Of a DNA stretch of 37,921 bases, positions 17,177 to 25,183 are shown piece after piece. This DNA is from Cohnella fermenti. Its GTDB lineage: Bacteria; Bacillota; Bacilli; Paenibacillales; Paenibacillaceae. The stretch is from positions 1 through 37,921 of the forward strand of contig NZ_SSOB01000069.1 in assembly GCF_004801405.1 (NCBI RefSeq), given 5' to 3'. A program made the position numbers and the translations under genes. The notes under the pieces were generated by a model. It was not told the DNA's origin and ran no database searches. It worked only from the letters and a program-made list of their open reading frames with translations. Each line of letters opens with the position of its first letter. The stretch's first letter is position 1.

Positions 17177-18165
17177 GCGCTCATCGCAGGTATGACGAAT
17201 TTGCGAACGGGAGTCTGGATGAATATTGCCCGTGGCTGGATACGGACGGCAATATCATCAATGCCAGCGACGGGGGAATCATCTATGTCGAAGGCAAGTA
17301 CTATTGGTACGGAATGAAGCTGCGTCCTCTTCCGTTTAGGGGAGATGGGGAAGGCGGGCAGACCACAACAGTCGGAGTCGTGATGTACAGCTCCTTGGAT
17401 CTTTACAATTGGACGTACGAAGGCGTGATCCTATCGTGCTCAACCGACCCTGAACATGATTTATACGGTCCGATGCGCTTGGAGCGGCCTAAAATCATTT
17501 ATAACGAAAAAACGAAGAAATTCGTGCTGTGGTGTCATTACGTGAAGTACCCCGGAGATCATGGACTTGCTCCGGGGACAGCCGAGGCGGGGGCGGCAAG
17601 CAGCGATGCGATCAATGGGCAATATGAGTGGCATGGCTGCACACGCCCCATAGACGGCGCGGGTGCAGTCAAGGATTGCACTTTGTACAAAGACAAAGAT
17701 AATACCGGGTATTTTATTTACGACCGTGTGACGGGAGAAGACCGCTGCCTGCACATTGTCCGGCTAAGCGAGGACTATCTGGCCTTCACAGACGTTTATC
17801 GCCGGATCGATGTCGCTTGCAACAGGGAAGCGGCCTCTCTTTTCTATCACAACGGCTACTATTTTATGTTTACTTCGGGTCTCACGGGATGGGAGGCCAA
17901 TCCGGCCAAGTATTTTAGAGCTTCAAGCCTGCTTGGCCCTTGGTCGGACATGGGAGACCCATGCGAGCAGGACACAACGGGAACGACCTTCCAGTCGCAG
18001 AGCACTTATGTGTTCCCCGTGGAAGAGCACCCCGGCTTGTTCATTCATATGGCTGAGCGCCACAATACCCGGAACTTCGAACGCTGCTCTTATGTTTGGC
18101 TTCCGGTTGAATTTCCAACGTCGGACACGTTAAAGCTTGTTTATCGCAAATCGTGGAGATTGTAG
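17173..18165 (+). CDS. GH43-like glycoside hydrolase
   Basis: A 330-residue protein with the five-bladed beta-propeller signature of clan GH-F: DTDGNIINASDGGIIYVEGKYYWYG at the start, GPMRLERPKIIYNEKTKKFVLW (about 97-118), a Tyr-rich SLFYHNGYYFMFTSGLTGW blade and a closing QSQSTYVF blade. The opening resembles GH43 subfamilies 24/34 (exo-beta-1,3-galactanase-like), where the catalytic residues differ from other GH43 enzymes, so activity cannot be assumed. No signal peptide is present, so it should act on imported sugars. Its ATG overlaps the TGA of the secreted protein, indicating translational coupling. It is the last gene of the operon. Confidence 0.8.
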   Translation: MSAHRRYDEFANGSLDEYCPWLDTDGNIINASDGGIIYVEGKYYWYGMKLRPLPFRGDGEGGQTTTVGVVMYSSLDLYNWTYEGVILSCSTDPEHDLYGPMRLERPKIIYNEKTKKFVLWCHYVKYPGDHGLAPGTAEAGAASSDAINGQYEWHGCTRPIDGAGAVKDCTLYKDKDNTGYFIYDRVTGEDRCLHIVRLSEDYLAFTDVYRRIDVACNREAASLFYHNGYYFMFTSGLTGWEANPAKYFRASSLLGPWSDMGDPCEQDTTGTTFQSQSTYVFPVEEHPGLFIHMAERHNTRNFERCSYVWLPVEFPTSDTLKLVYRKSWRL

Positions 18166-18202
18166 CGCCCGATTACCGGGAATGGAGCCGGATTCGGCTA
18201 TC

Positions 18203-18507
18203 AAGGAGCTGCTGCGATAAGCGAACCGACCTGGGAACGATGCAACCGGCTGTACGCGCGGCCGGCGGCAAGCAGTTGCTCATGTGTGCCTCGTTCGACG
18301 ACCACGGTGTTCAGCTCTTCCGGCATCGAACGGATCAACTCTTCAAGCTGGGCGCGGCGAGCCGCCGCCATGGTCTCCTCTTCCGCTGCGTCCAGGCACC
18401 CGTAAGCGATCCTCGTGTCCGTGGTGGGCAACCTCTCCGATATCCATCATGCGAGAGACGAGATGGCCGGTCTTGTTGTTGTCGAAGAAGCCGAAGAGCT
18501 TATTTAC
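18203..18507 (-). pseudogene. Remnant of an MsbA-type ABC exporter with multiple deletions
   Basis: Minus-strand fragments in two frames are unmistakably from one ABC-exporter gene. A transmembrane-domain piece (18507-18409) reads NKLFGFFDNNKTGHLVSRM then MDIGEVAHHGHED. A nucleotide-binding piece (18416-18203, other frame) reads TRIAYGCLDAAEEET and AARRAQLEELIRSMPEELN, and continues directly into VVERGTHEQLLAAGRAYSRL. Walker A, the ABC signature and Walker B are all missing, as is most of the membrane domain. A gene of roughly 570-600 codons is thus reduced to about 100. The junctions suggest several separate deletions plus a frameshift. Confidence 0.75.
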
Positions 18508-18667
18508 TCGATCTGGCGACGGATAGTAAATGCTGGAAAATAGGATTGAGGAACAGTTGCGAGCCAACGACTCTTGTACTTTTTACCTAGATCCGATTGG
18601 CTCTATTTTCCCAAGGATGCAAGAGCTGCTAAGAACTCCGTCTCATGGAATGCAGGACGAGCCTCTC

Positions 18668-18673
18668 TATAAT
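18668..18673 (+). promoter_or_regulatory. Possible -10 box of the NlpC/P60 gene
   Basis: A perfect TATAAT lies 57 bp before ATG 18731. No convincing -35 is found 16-18 bp upstream. It is followed at once by a G-rich run (18674-18688) that would lie at the 5' end of the transcript. Confidence 0.3.
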
Positions 18674-18730
18674 GGAGGGGGGCGGGGGCTGCCTTGCCCT
18701 AACTTCACGACATTCCAGGAGGACGAGAAC

Positions 18731-19777
18731 ATGAGAAGAAGCTTGATGATCGCCGTGGCCGCGTCGATGCTCGCGACCGCCATCCCGGGGGCTGCCGGTG
18801 CCGCAGTCAAGGAAGGCTCCGCCCAGATTGTATCCTCGGTCAGCTTCCGCACCGCCCCCAGCACCTCTTCCGATGTAATGCGTTACTTGAAGAAGGGCGA
18901 GACCGTTGCGGTGCTGGAGGAGACGAACGCTTACTGGCTGAAGGTGCGCGATTCGTCCGGTACGGTCGGGTACGTCTCCTCCCGGGAACAATACGTCAAT
19001 TTGACCGCAGCCCCGACGGAGACGGCGGATGCGGCGGTCGGAGCGGCGAATGCGACTATTGTGGCGAGCGTCAACTTCCGCAATGCTCCGTCCACTTCGG
19101 GCGATCGGATTCGTTACTTGGCCAAGGGCGAGCAGGTTACCGTTACGTCGCAGGTGAACAGCTACTGGTATGCGGTGACCGATGCGAGCGGCGTGTCCGG
19201 CTACGTCAGCACTTCTTCGTCTTACATCAAGCTGACGGGCGCGATCGCGGGCTCCGGCTCCGCGAATTCCGGCTCCGGTTCGTCGAACTCCGGCACGGGC
19301 TCCTCGAACTCGGACAGCGGAACCGGAGTGAGCGCTTCGGCCAAGATAGAGGCGGTCATCGCGGCCGGCATGGCGTACCTTGGCACTCCTTACGAATACG
19401 GCTCGGACCGCAGCACAACGACGACGTTCGACTGCTCGGACTTCGTGCGCCAGGCGTTCAAGGACGCGCTGGGCGTCACGCTGCCGGCCGATTCCTCGTC
19501 CCAAGGCGCTTACGTGCGCGGTCTGTCGTCGGTGACGACCGACTGGAAGCAGTTGAAGCGCGGCGATCTGATGTTCTTCATGGACTACAAGGGGACAAGC
19601 GCTTCGCTGTACACGAACAAGTCGGCATTCGGGTCGAGCATCAGCCACGTCGCCATCTACCTCGGCAATGGCCAGGTTCTCCATACTTACTCGAAGGAGT
19701 CGGGAGGCGTTCGGGTCGATTCGATCGAAGGGCGTCATTGGGAATATCGGTTCCTCTACGGGGGCAGCGCGATTTAG
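18731..19777 (+). CDS. Secreted NlpC/P60 endopeptidase with two SH3b domains
   Basis: A 348-residue exported cell-wall hydrolase. A signal peptide (MRRSLMIAVAASMLATAIPG) is followed by two bacterial SH3 domains (about 35-98 and 112-170, each with SVNFRNAPST-type and VSGYVST-type motifs), a serine/glycine linker (about 175-205) and a C-terminal NlpC/P60 domain. The catalytic cysteine is in TFDCSDFVRQAF (about 234) and the histidine in ISHVAIYLG (about 305), consistent with a gamma-D-glutamyl-diamino-acid peptidase acting on peptidoglycan. AGGAGG at 18717-18722 fixes the start at 18731; a longer frame upstream from 18530 is not protein-like. A terminator follows at 19797. Confidence 0.92.
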   Translation: MRRSLMIAVAASMLATAIPGAAGAAVKEGSAQIVSSVSFRTAPSTSSDVMRYLKKGETVAVLEETNAYWLKVRDSSGTVGYVSSREQYVNLTAAPTETADAAVGAANATIVASVNFRNAPSTSGDRIRYLAKGEQVTVTSQVNSYWYAVTDASGVSGYVSTSSSYIKLTGAIAGSGSANSGSGSSNSGTGSSNSDSGTGVSASAKIEAVIAAGMAYLGTPYEYGSDRSTTTTFDCSDFVRQAFKDALGVTLPADSSSQGAYVRGLSSVTTDWKQLKRGDLMFFMDYKGTSASLYTNKSAFGSSISHVAIYLGNGQVLHTYSKESGGVRVDSIEGRHWEYRFLYGGSAI

Positions 19778-19796
19778 CGTGTGACGGATTTTTGAG

Positions 19797-19828
19797 AGCC
19801 CGCCTCTTTTTCGAAGGGGCGGGCTTTT
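19797..19828 (+). terminator. Rho-independent terminator of the NlpC/P60 gene
   Basis: AGCCCGCC (19797-19804) pairs with GGCGGGCT (19818-19825), followed by TTT. The T-run merges directly into the first unit of palindrome array B. Confidence 0.85.
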
Positions 19829-20007
19829 ATGCGAAATTTCACATTGGCGACGCTGCATAACGGGCCACTTGGACAATTTTATGCGGAAAATCACATTTAT
19901 GAGGGAGATTCCGACCTGAGCTGTCTTTGTTTATGCGAAAAATCATATAAAACATCGCGATTCATGCGGAAACCAAGCCAGCGAATGTGAAAAATCGCAT
20001 TAAATCG
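19825..20007 (+). repeat. Four-unit phased palindrome array (copy B)
   Basis: Units lie at 19829-19844 (ATGCGAAATTTCACAT), 19881-19896, 19933-19948 and 19985-20000 (ATGTGAAAAATCGCAT), exactly 52 bp apart in each case. Spacer 1 begins TGGCGACGCTG and spacer 3 contains ATCGCGATT and CCAAGCC, as in copy A. The array fills the gap between two convergent genes, from the T-run of the NlpC/P60 terminator to 12 bp before the stop of the TraX-like gene. Confidence 0.8.
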
Positions 20008-20011
20008 GAGA

Positions 20012-20656
20012 CTAACGGGCATTATTCACCGCGAACGCGATTACGGCCAGCACGAACAGATGCGCCGGGTAGAAGCTTCGCCAGAGCCAGGCGGGAACCC
20101 GATAATCGGGAAGAGCGCGCGGCAGCAGCCGATGGCCGTAGGCGAGGAAGATCGTCGGCACGAGGCTGTAGAGCTGAATCTCCCAGTCGTGCGCGAACAC
20201 ATAGGCGACGTTCAGTAACAGGTGGGCCGGAACCCAGCCGCTGCGCGGCAGGAAGCGGTATGTCAGGATGAGGAGCATGGCGTAGGCCCCGTATTCGAAG
20301 GGCAGCCACTCGAGCAGGACGGCGGCTGCCGCCGCGATTCCGCAGACGGCCCACAGGCCTGCCGAACGGAATCGCTCCATGGCGATCAGGGCGGCGAGGC
20401 AGACGACGAACGTGCCGATGACGTTGATGCGGACGATCTGGAAGCCGAGCATATAAGGGACCTGCGAGATCAGCGCAAGCGTCAGCAGACGGCTCAGGTA
20501 GCGGCTGCGGTCCCGGGTGCGGCCGAAGCCGAGCACGATCCCGTAAGCATAGAGCGGGAACGCGATGCGTCCGACGATTCGCCACCAATCGGAGCCGGGG
20601 AAGAACAGGATGCCCGTATGGTCGACGAGCATCGTAAGCATCGCGATGATCTGCAT
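20012..20656 (-). CDS. TraX-family membrane protein
   Basis: A 214-residue integral membrane protein with about seven to eight hydrophobic segments. It opens MQIIAMLTMLVDHTGILFF and continues RIVGRIAFPLYAYGIVLGF, the signature of the TraX family. TraX is known from F plasmids as an enzyme acetylating pilin, but chromosomal bacterial members are uncharacterised and may acylate other envelope components. GGAGG precedes ATG 20656. It is a single gene convergent with the NlpC/P60 gene. Confidence 0.85.
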   Translation of the reverse strand: MQIIAMLTMLVDHTGILFFPGSDWWRIVGRIAFPLYAYGIVLGFGRTRDRSRYLSRLLTLALISQVPYMLGFQIVRINVIGTFVVCLAALIAMERFRSAGLWAVCGIAAAAAVLLEWLPFEYGAYAMLLILTYRFLPRSGWVPAHLLLNVAYVFAHDWEIQLYSLVPTIFLAYGHRLLPRALPDYRVPAWLWRSFYPAHLFVLAVIAFAVNNAR

Positions 20657-20700
20657 GGGCCGGACCTCCGTTCGTCGGGAATATCATACAAGAGAACGAC

Positions 20701-20738
20701 AACGGCGGCGCCGGGATCGAATTCCCGGCGCCGCCGTT
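20701..20738 (-). terminator. Long perfect hairpin, probable terminator of the UgtP-like gene
   Basis: A perfect 16-bp inverted repeat (20701-20716 AACGGCGGCGCCGGGA with 20723-20738) has a 6-nt loop. It lies 48 bp after the stop of the minus-strand glycosyltransferase. The following U-run is poor, so termination strength is uncertain. Confidence 0.6.
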
Positions 20739-20785
20739 TGCAGCGCGCGTCGGCTTGCGTGCGTCTGTCCTGACGTACATCTGGC

Positions 20786-21937
20786 TTACGTACGCTCAAC
20801 TTGCGTACGCTCAACTTGCGTACGCTCAAGCACGCGAAGAACGGCCTCCGCGCACTTGGCCGGCGCGTATTCGGCGTTCCGGAGCGCGAGCAGGCTGTCG
20901 CGGTGCTGGTCCGCCTTGTACGGCTCCTGAATGAGGCGGAACCAGCGGTCGATCGTCTCGGTCGACGTCATCAGCTCGCCGAAGCCTTGGGTGACGAAGT
21001 AGTCGAGGTTCTCTTCCTCCTGGCCGGGGATCGGCTCGTAGAACAGCATCGGGATTCCCTTGGCCATGCCCTCGGTGCAGGTCATGCCTCCCGGCTTCGT
21101 CACAAGCAGCTCCGACACGTCCATCAGCTTGCTTACTTCCTTCGTGAAGCCGATCACCTTGATGTTCGGATGACGGAACCGCGAGTCGGCGAGCAGCTTC
21201 TCCTTGGACTGCTCGTTGCTGCCGAGGCAGAAGATGAGCTGGACGTTGTCCGCATAATTCGTCATGTATTCGAGCTTCTGGTCCGAGGAGAGCAGCCCCC
21301 AGCCGCCGCCCATGATCAGGACGGTCGGCATGTCCGACAGCTTGAACTGCTCGAGAATCTCCGCGCGGTTGTGCGGGGACCAGAAGTTCGGATGGACCGG
21401 AATGCCGGTCACTTCGATACGGTCCGGCTCGATGCCCCTCGCTTGCAGCTTGTTCCGCACGCTTGCCGTGCTGACCAGGTACTTGTCGACCTCCGGGTTC
21501 GTCCACGTGCCATGGGCATCGTAGTCGGTAATGACGGTCAATAGCGGCACGTTCAGGCCGAGCCGCTTAAGCCGGCTGACGACGGCGTTGGGGAACGGAT
21601 GGGTGCAGACGATGACGTCCGGCTTCAATTGATGCACGACATCGGACACCTGGTTGTAGAACAGGCGATGCAGGGCGAAGCGCTTTATGCGGGTAAGGCC
21701 TTTATCGTAATAATTGCGGTAGATCCGTCCTACCAGCTTGGGCTGCTTGCTGACGGTTCTGCGATAAGCGGATAAGATGAGCGGACCGATGACCGGGTTC
21801 AAGAACGTCCCGAGCTCGATCACTCTCGCCTGCAGATGGGGCGATAATTGTCGCAGCCCGACGGATAAGGCGTAGGCCGCCTGCGTATGGCCGGTGCCGA
21901 ATCCTTCCGATAGCAGTAACACTCTTTTTTTGCGCAT
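20786..21937 (-). CDS. Processive diacylglycerol glucosyltransferase-like protein (MGDG synthase/UgtP family)
   Basis: A 383-residue GT28-type glycosyltransferase. The N-terminal MGDG-synthase domain shows LLLSEGFGTGHTQAA (about 8-22) and TVITDYDAHGTW (about 135-146). The C-terminal domain has LIMGGGWGLLSSDQK and the sugar-nucleotide motif TKPGGMTCTEGMAKGIP. Family members add glucose from UDP-glucose to diacylglycerol, making membrane glycolipids and lipoteichoic-acid anchors; paralogues of unknown acceptor are common in this group. ATG 21937 lies 10 bases after GGAGG. The last residues repeat RTQVE because of a 15-bp tandem repeat at 20789-20830. Confidence 0.85.
   Translation of the reverse strand: MRKKRVLLLSEGFGTGHTQAAYALSVGLRQLSPHLQARVIELGTFLNPVIGPLILSAYRRTVSKQPKLVGRIYRNYYDKGLTRIKRFALHRLFYNQVSDVVHQLKPDVIVCTHPFPNAVVSRLKRLGLNVPLLTVITDYDAHGTWTNPEVDKYLVSTASVRNKLQARGIEPDRIEVTGIPVHPNFWSPHNRAEILEQFKLSDMPTVLIMGGGWGLLSSDQKLEYMTNYADNVQLIFCLGSNEQSKEKLLADSRFRHPNIKVIGFTKEVSKLMDVSELLVTKPGGMTCTEGMAKGIPMLFYEPIPGQEEENLDYFVTQGFGELMTSTETIDRWFRLIQEPYKADQHRDSLLALRNAEYAPAKCAEAVLRVLERTQVERTQVERT
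20789..20830. repeat. 15-bp tandem repeat at a gene's 3' end
   Basis: The unit GTACGCTCAACTTGC occurs nearly three times and codes for the terminal RTQVERTQVERT of the UgtP-like protein. It probably lengthened the C-terminus by slippage. Confidence 0.8.
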
Positions 21938-22046
21938 GGCATACAATCCTCCACTTTACCTTCCTTCCATATTACTTCCTTCCCCCTCGCGGAACAAGTG
22001 CGGAGAGTCGAATTTAGGCGGTCTTGAGGTTCGCGGAGGGAGCCGA

Positions 22047-22077
22047 TTGGGCAAAAGAGGAAGCGATAAGGTACAAT
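22047..22077 (+). promoter_or_regulatory. Possible promoter of the KapB gene
   Basis: TTGGGC (22047-22052) and TACAAT (22072-22077) have a rather long 19-bp spacer. The TACAAT box is 45 bp before the start codon. Confidence 0.3.
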
Positions 22078-22121
22078 AAAGCCGAGGATCATTCGACCAT
22101 TCCGAGAGGGAGAGGAACATA

Positions 22122-22502
22122 ATGGAAGTCAAAGTCGAACCGGATCGAATCGTCCGGGCCGCTTACAAAACCGGAGAATATATCGGCGAGCTGGTGGAGT
22201 CGGACGGGCGGCGCACGCTTGTGCAGGTGCTCGCGGTGCTGGCCCATCCGAAGCAGGGGGACCTGCACCATCCGAACGATCCGGACACGCCGATGTTCCA
22301 CGAGCGCCCGGCCTCCGCTTACCGCGAGAAGGTATGGGTCCCCGCCGGAGCCGTACAGCCGTATTCGGGCCCGATTCCCGAATACAAGGAGTCGCTGCTC
22401 GCCGCCGCGGAAGCGGAGGCGGGACGCCTGGACAGGCTTCAGCGCCTCGCGGCCAAGAGCCTGGAGACGATCCGGGGGCTGTTGGAGCAATACCGCAAGT
22501 AA
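22122..22502 (+). CDS. kapB: KapB-family kinase-associated protein
   Basis: A 126-residue protein matching the KapB family: KTGEYIGELVE (about 16-26), VQVLAVLAHPKQGDLHHPND (about 35-54) and FHERPASAYREKVWVP (about 60-75). In Bacillus subtilis KapB is needed for the sporulation kinase KinB to feed the Spo0 phosphorelay. The N-terminal part lacks a lipobox here, so the 'lipoprotein' name given to some homologues does not apply. The start follows GAGAGGGAGAGG. It is divergent from the UgtP-like gene and stands alone as a single gene. No KinB gene is in the window. Confidence 0.85.
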   Translation: MEVKVEPDRIVRAAYKTGEYIGELVESDGRRTLVQVLAVLAHPKQGDLHHPNDPDTPMFHERPASAYREKVWVPAGAVQPYSGPIPEYKESLLAAAEAEAGRLDRLQRLAAKSLETIRGLLEQYRK

Positions 22503-22511
22503 GGCATGAAG

Positions 22512-22554
22512 GAGGCTGTCTTCGCTCGTCCGGAAGGACGGCGGAGACAGCCTC
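22512..22554. terminator. Hairpin between convergent genes
   Basis: A long stem (22512-22531 with 22536-22554, a bulged C and two G-U pairs, loop GGAA) lies between the stops of KapB (+) and the (alpha/alpha)6-type gene (-). It could serve both directions, though T-runs are weak. Confidence 0.6.
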
Positions 22555-22560
22555 TGTCGC

Positions 22561-23805
22561 TCATATGCAGTTGTCCGCTCCGGAGCCGGAGCCGGTTCCC
22601 GGGCAGCACAGCGCTTGCGTCATCAGGAAGGAGATCGTCGCTTCGGCGCCGCAGTTCACGTTCGGCCCGTTCGACTGCAGCCCGTCGAAGCACGCGCCGT
22701 CCTCCGGATCGACCATAAGCGCCTGCAGGTCGTTCGCTCCGTAGAACCAGTCCAGGCAGCGGTCGCGCGCCCGGCGCAGCTCGTCGGCGGGACGCGGCTG
22801 CTTGGTCAGGACGGGCGCATGGGCGGCCGGAGACGAGCCGCGAGCCTCGTCGGAGAAGGACGCGGACACGGAGATGAGCCGCGACACTTCCTCGTCCTGG
22901 GCGCGTCCTACCGCGCGGGCCGCCTCCTCGAACGCAAGCGCCAGCTTGAACATCTCGAGCGGCTGCTGGTCCCAGTGGCACGAAGCCTCCTTCGTCCGCC
23001 ACTTCTCGTTGCCGATCGGCCGGTAGCCCCCGGCGTCCGTTCCCATCGCCGACCGCAGCGACGCGAGGCTGGAGAGGCCGACCTCCAGCGCCTCGGGATT
23101 CCCGGTCCGGCGGAAGGCGCGCAGAATGGCCCACGGCAGAATGCCGTTGCTGTACGTCATCGCCGGCTCGAACCAGCTCCAGCCGTCCGAGGAGCCGTGG
23201 CGGAACGCCCGCAGCAGCACTCCTTCCAGCCGGTAGAGGTGGCTTGTCAGCTCCTCCGGCCAGCTTCCCGGCAGCGAGATCGTCCCGGCATCGTGCGCAG
23301 CCAGCAGGTCGGCGCACGCGGCCATCGCGAACGCTTGTCCGCGGTGCGAACGGATCGCGCCGACCGTCTGCAACGATTGCTGCAGCAGGACGTAGGCGGT
23401 GTCCCGGCGGGCGCCGCCCAGACGCACCCAAGCGTCGGCACAGCTCCAGACGGCCCGGCCCTGGCAATCGTGCGAGACGTCTTCCTCCTCGAGCGTCCGG
23501 TCGTAGGCGACATTGTTATGGAACCAGCCGTTCTCCTTCTGGGTCCAGAGCAGGAACGCGAGGTAGATGTCCGCCAGCTCGCCGAGGCGACGGCGATCCT
23601 CCTCGCCGACGAACGGGGAGCGCTCCGGGCTCAGCCATTCGGTGACGGCCCAGAGGGCGCGGGCATTGTCGTCGGTCGTGTAGCCTTCCCTTCGCCGCGG
23701 AATGCGGCCGAGCGCATGCTCGAGCAGCCCGGTATCGTCCGTCAGCCTGCGCAGATGGATGAAGGACGGGGTCCACGGTTGGCGGCTTCGCTTCTCAGAC
23801 GACAT
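22561..23805 (-). CDS. (alpha/alpha)6-barrel glycosidase-like protein, partner of a GT4 enzyme
   Basis: A 414-residue protein. The sequence HLRRLTDDTGLLEHA (17-31) and the segment REGYTTDDNARALWAV (about 39-54), then SHDCQGRAVWSCADAW and EPAMTYSNGILPWA, characterise a family annotated as glycosyltransferase- or mannosidase-associated. It is often fused to or beside GT4 transferases and GH130 phosphorylases. Its alternating helices suggest an alpha/alpha toroid, and TTDDNAR would supply acidic residues, but the reaction is not established. The start overlaps the end of the GT4 gene by 11 bp, so translation is coupled. The C-terminus ends with a glycine/serine run. It has no signal peptide. Confidence 0.65.
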   Translation of the reverse strand: MSSEKRSRQPWTPSFIHLRRLTDDTGLLEHALGRIPRRREGYTTDDNARALWAVTEWLSPERSPFVGEEDRRRLGELADIYLAFLLWTQKENGWFHNNVAYDRTLEEEDVSHDCQGRAVWSCADAWVRLGGARRDTAYVLLQQSLQTVGAIRSHRGQAFAMAACADLLAAHDAGTISLPGSWPEELTSHLYRLEGVLLRAFRHGSSDGWSWFEPAMTYSNGILPWAILRAFRRTGNPEALEVGLSSLASLRSAMGTDAGGYRPIGNEKWRTKEASCHWDQQPLEMFKLALAFEEAARAVGRAQDEEVSRLISVSASFSDEARGSSPAAHAPVLTKQPRPADELRRARDRCLDWFYGANDLQALMVDPEDGACFDGLQSNGPNVNCGAEATISFLMTQALCCPGTGSGSGADNCI

Positions 23806-24976
23806 CCGCGATGCTCCAACTCTTGCCGGATGCCGCCTGCCCGAGCAAGCCCAAGTATTGCGCTCCTACCTGGGGCCATTGCATGCTCCGGCCGATCTCC
23901 GCGATTCTCCGTTCGCTGCGCGACAGCAACTCCGGGAAGCTGAACAGCTCGATAATTCTGGCGCTCCAGCGCTCCGCATCCCCGAACGGGAGCAGCAGAT
24001 CCTCGTTCCCCTGAAGCAGGTCCTTGGCATAGCTGTACGGCGTGCTCAGAATCGGCCGCCCCAGCCCCGCCGCATAGGCGAGCGTTCCGCTTGTGATCTG
24101 CTGCATGCCCGGGTAGGGGGTCACGTACAGGTCGCAAGCCGAGATGAGGGATACCAGCTCTTCCTCGGGAATGTAGCGATCGATCATGCGAACGTGGTGC
24201 TCGAGTCCGAGCGACTTGATCATGGCGCTCAGTTCCTCGCGATAGGCTTCGCCTTCGTGCTTGCGGACCTCCGGATGGGTCTGGCCGGCGATGATGTAGA
24301 GCAGGTCGGGCACGGCGGCAGCAGCGGTGCTCAGCGCCCTGAGCAGCGATTCGATGCCCTTGCTGCGGCTGAGCAGGCCGAATTGGAAGATCACGCGACG
24401 GTTGTCCCAGCCGAGCTCGTGGCGAGTCTGCCTGCGCTCCTGGCGAACGGGCACCGGCGCTCCGTGAGGAATGAAGTTGATCTTGGCGAGCGGGACGCCG
24501 AAGTGCTCGTGCAGATAACCGATCGCCTTGCGGTTCATGACGTGAATATGATCGCTGCGGGCCGCGATCTTCGCTTGCACCGACGCGTACGGCTCCTCCG
24601 GCTTCTCGAACACGGTATGGAACGTCGTGACGACCGGCTTCTCCAGCCGGTCGAGCAGGCCGAGCACGTGACCGCCGGCATCGCCGCCGAAGATCCCGAA
24701 TTCATGCTGCAGGGAGACGACATCGACAGAGCTCTTGTTCAACGTATCGGCGATCCTGAGGTAATCGTCTTGCTCGTTCTTGAGGAGAGGAAGATGCCAG
24801 GACTCTCCGTAGCCGGACACTTCGTCCGGATTGCACATGGCCACAACGGGATCGGGGACGACCGCTTGCCTCGCCTCCATGACCGCTTCCCTCAAATGAT
24901 GGGTGTACGTCGCCAGGCCGCATTTTTTAGGCACATACGTACTTACATAAGCCACTTGCAAGGTTCGTGTATTCAT
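23795..24976 (-). CDS. GT4-family glycosyltransferase
   Basis: A 393-residue GT-B glycosyltransferase. The N-terminal lobe has YVSTYVPKKCGLATYTHHLREAV (about 9-31) and SLQHEFGIFGGDAGGHVL. The C-terminal lobe has FQFGLLSRSKGIESLLRAL, VRMIDRYIPEEELVSLISACDLYVTPY and SGTLAYAAGLGRPILSTPY. The usual E-x7-E pair of GT4 enzymes is not obvious, which fits the subfamily linked to the (alpha/alpha)6 protein encoded downstream. The start is ATG 24976, nine bases after GGAGGTG; a longer frame to 25024 has no ribosome site. Function probably lies in making an intracellular or surface polysaccharide, perhaps mannose-based. Donor and acceptor are unknown. Confidence 0.82.
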   Translation of the reverse strand: MNTRTLQVAYVSTYVPKKCGLATYTHHLREAVMEARQAVVPDPVVAMCNPDEVSGYGESWHLPLLKNEQDDYLRIADTLNKSSVDVVSLQHEFGIFGGDAGGHVLGLLDRLEKPVVTTFHTVFEKPEEPYASVQAKIAARSDHIHVMNRKAIGYLHEHFGVPLAKINFIPHGAPVPVRQERRQTRHELGWDNRRVIFQFGLLSRSKGIESLLRALSTAAAAVPDLLYIIAGQTHPEVRKHEGEAYREELSAMIKSLGLEHHVRMIDRYIPEEELVSLISACDLYVTPYPGMQQITSGTLAYAAGLGRPILSTPYSYAKDLLQGNEDLLLPFGDAERWSARIIELFSFPELLSRSERRIAEIGRSMQWPQVGAQYLGLLGQAASGKSWSIADVV

Positions 24977-25183
24977 TGGCGCTGCACCTCCATAGAATGC
25001 GGCAACGAGCCGCTGGATAGGCAAATCTCGATCCCTATTCTTAGCATTGTTTACAGGATTGGCGTTTGTTACTCCATTCGGAGGATTGAGAGCACGGAAT
25101 TGCAGAAAATTCAGCCGAAGGTTTGATGTCGGGGCTTGCCCTATGGTACCCTAGTAGTAATAGCGGAAATGGAGGTGATACCT

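Noticed and set aside
17173..18165. Secreted role for the GH43-like protein
   Set aside because: No signal peptide is visible at the ATGA-coupled start, and no upstream in-frame alternative exists.
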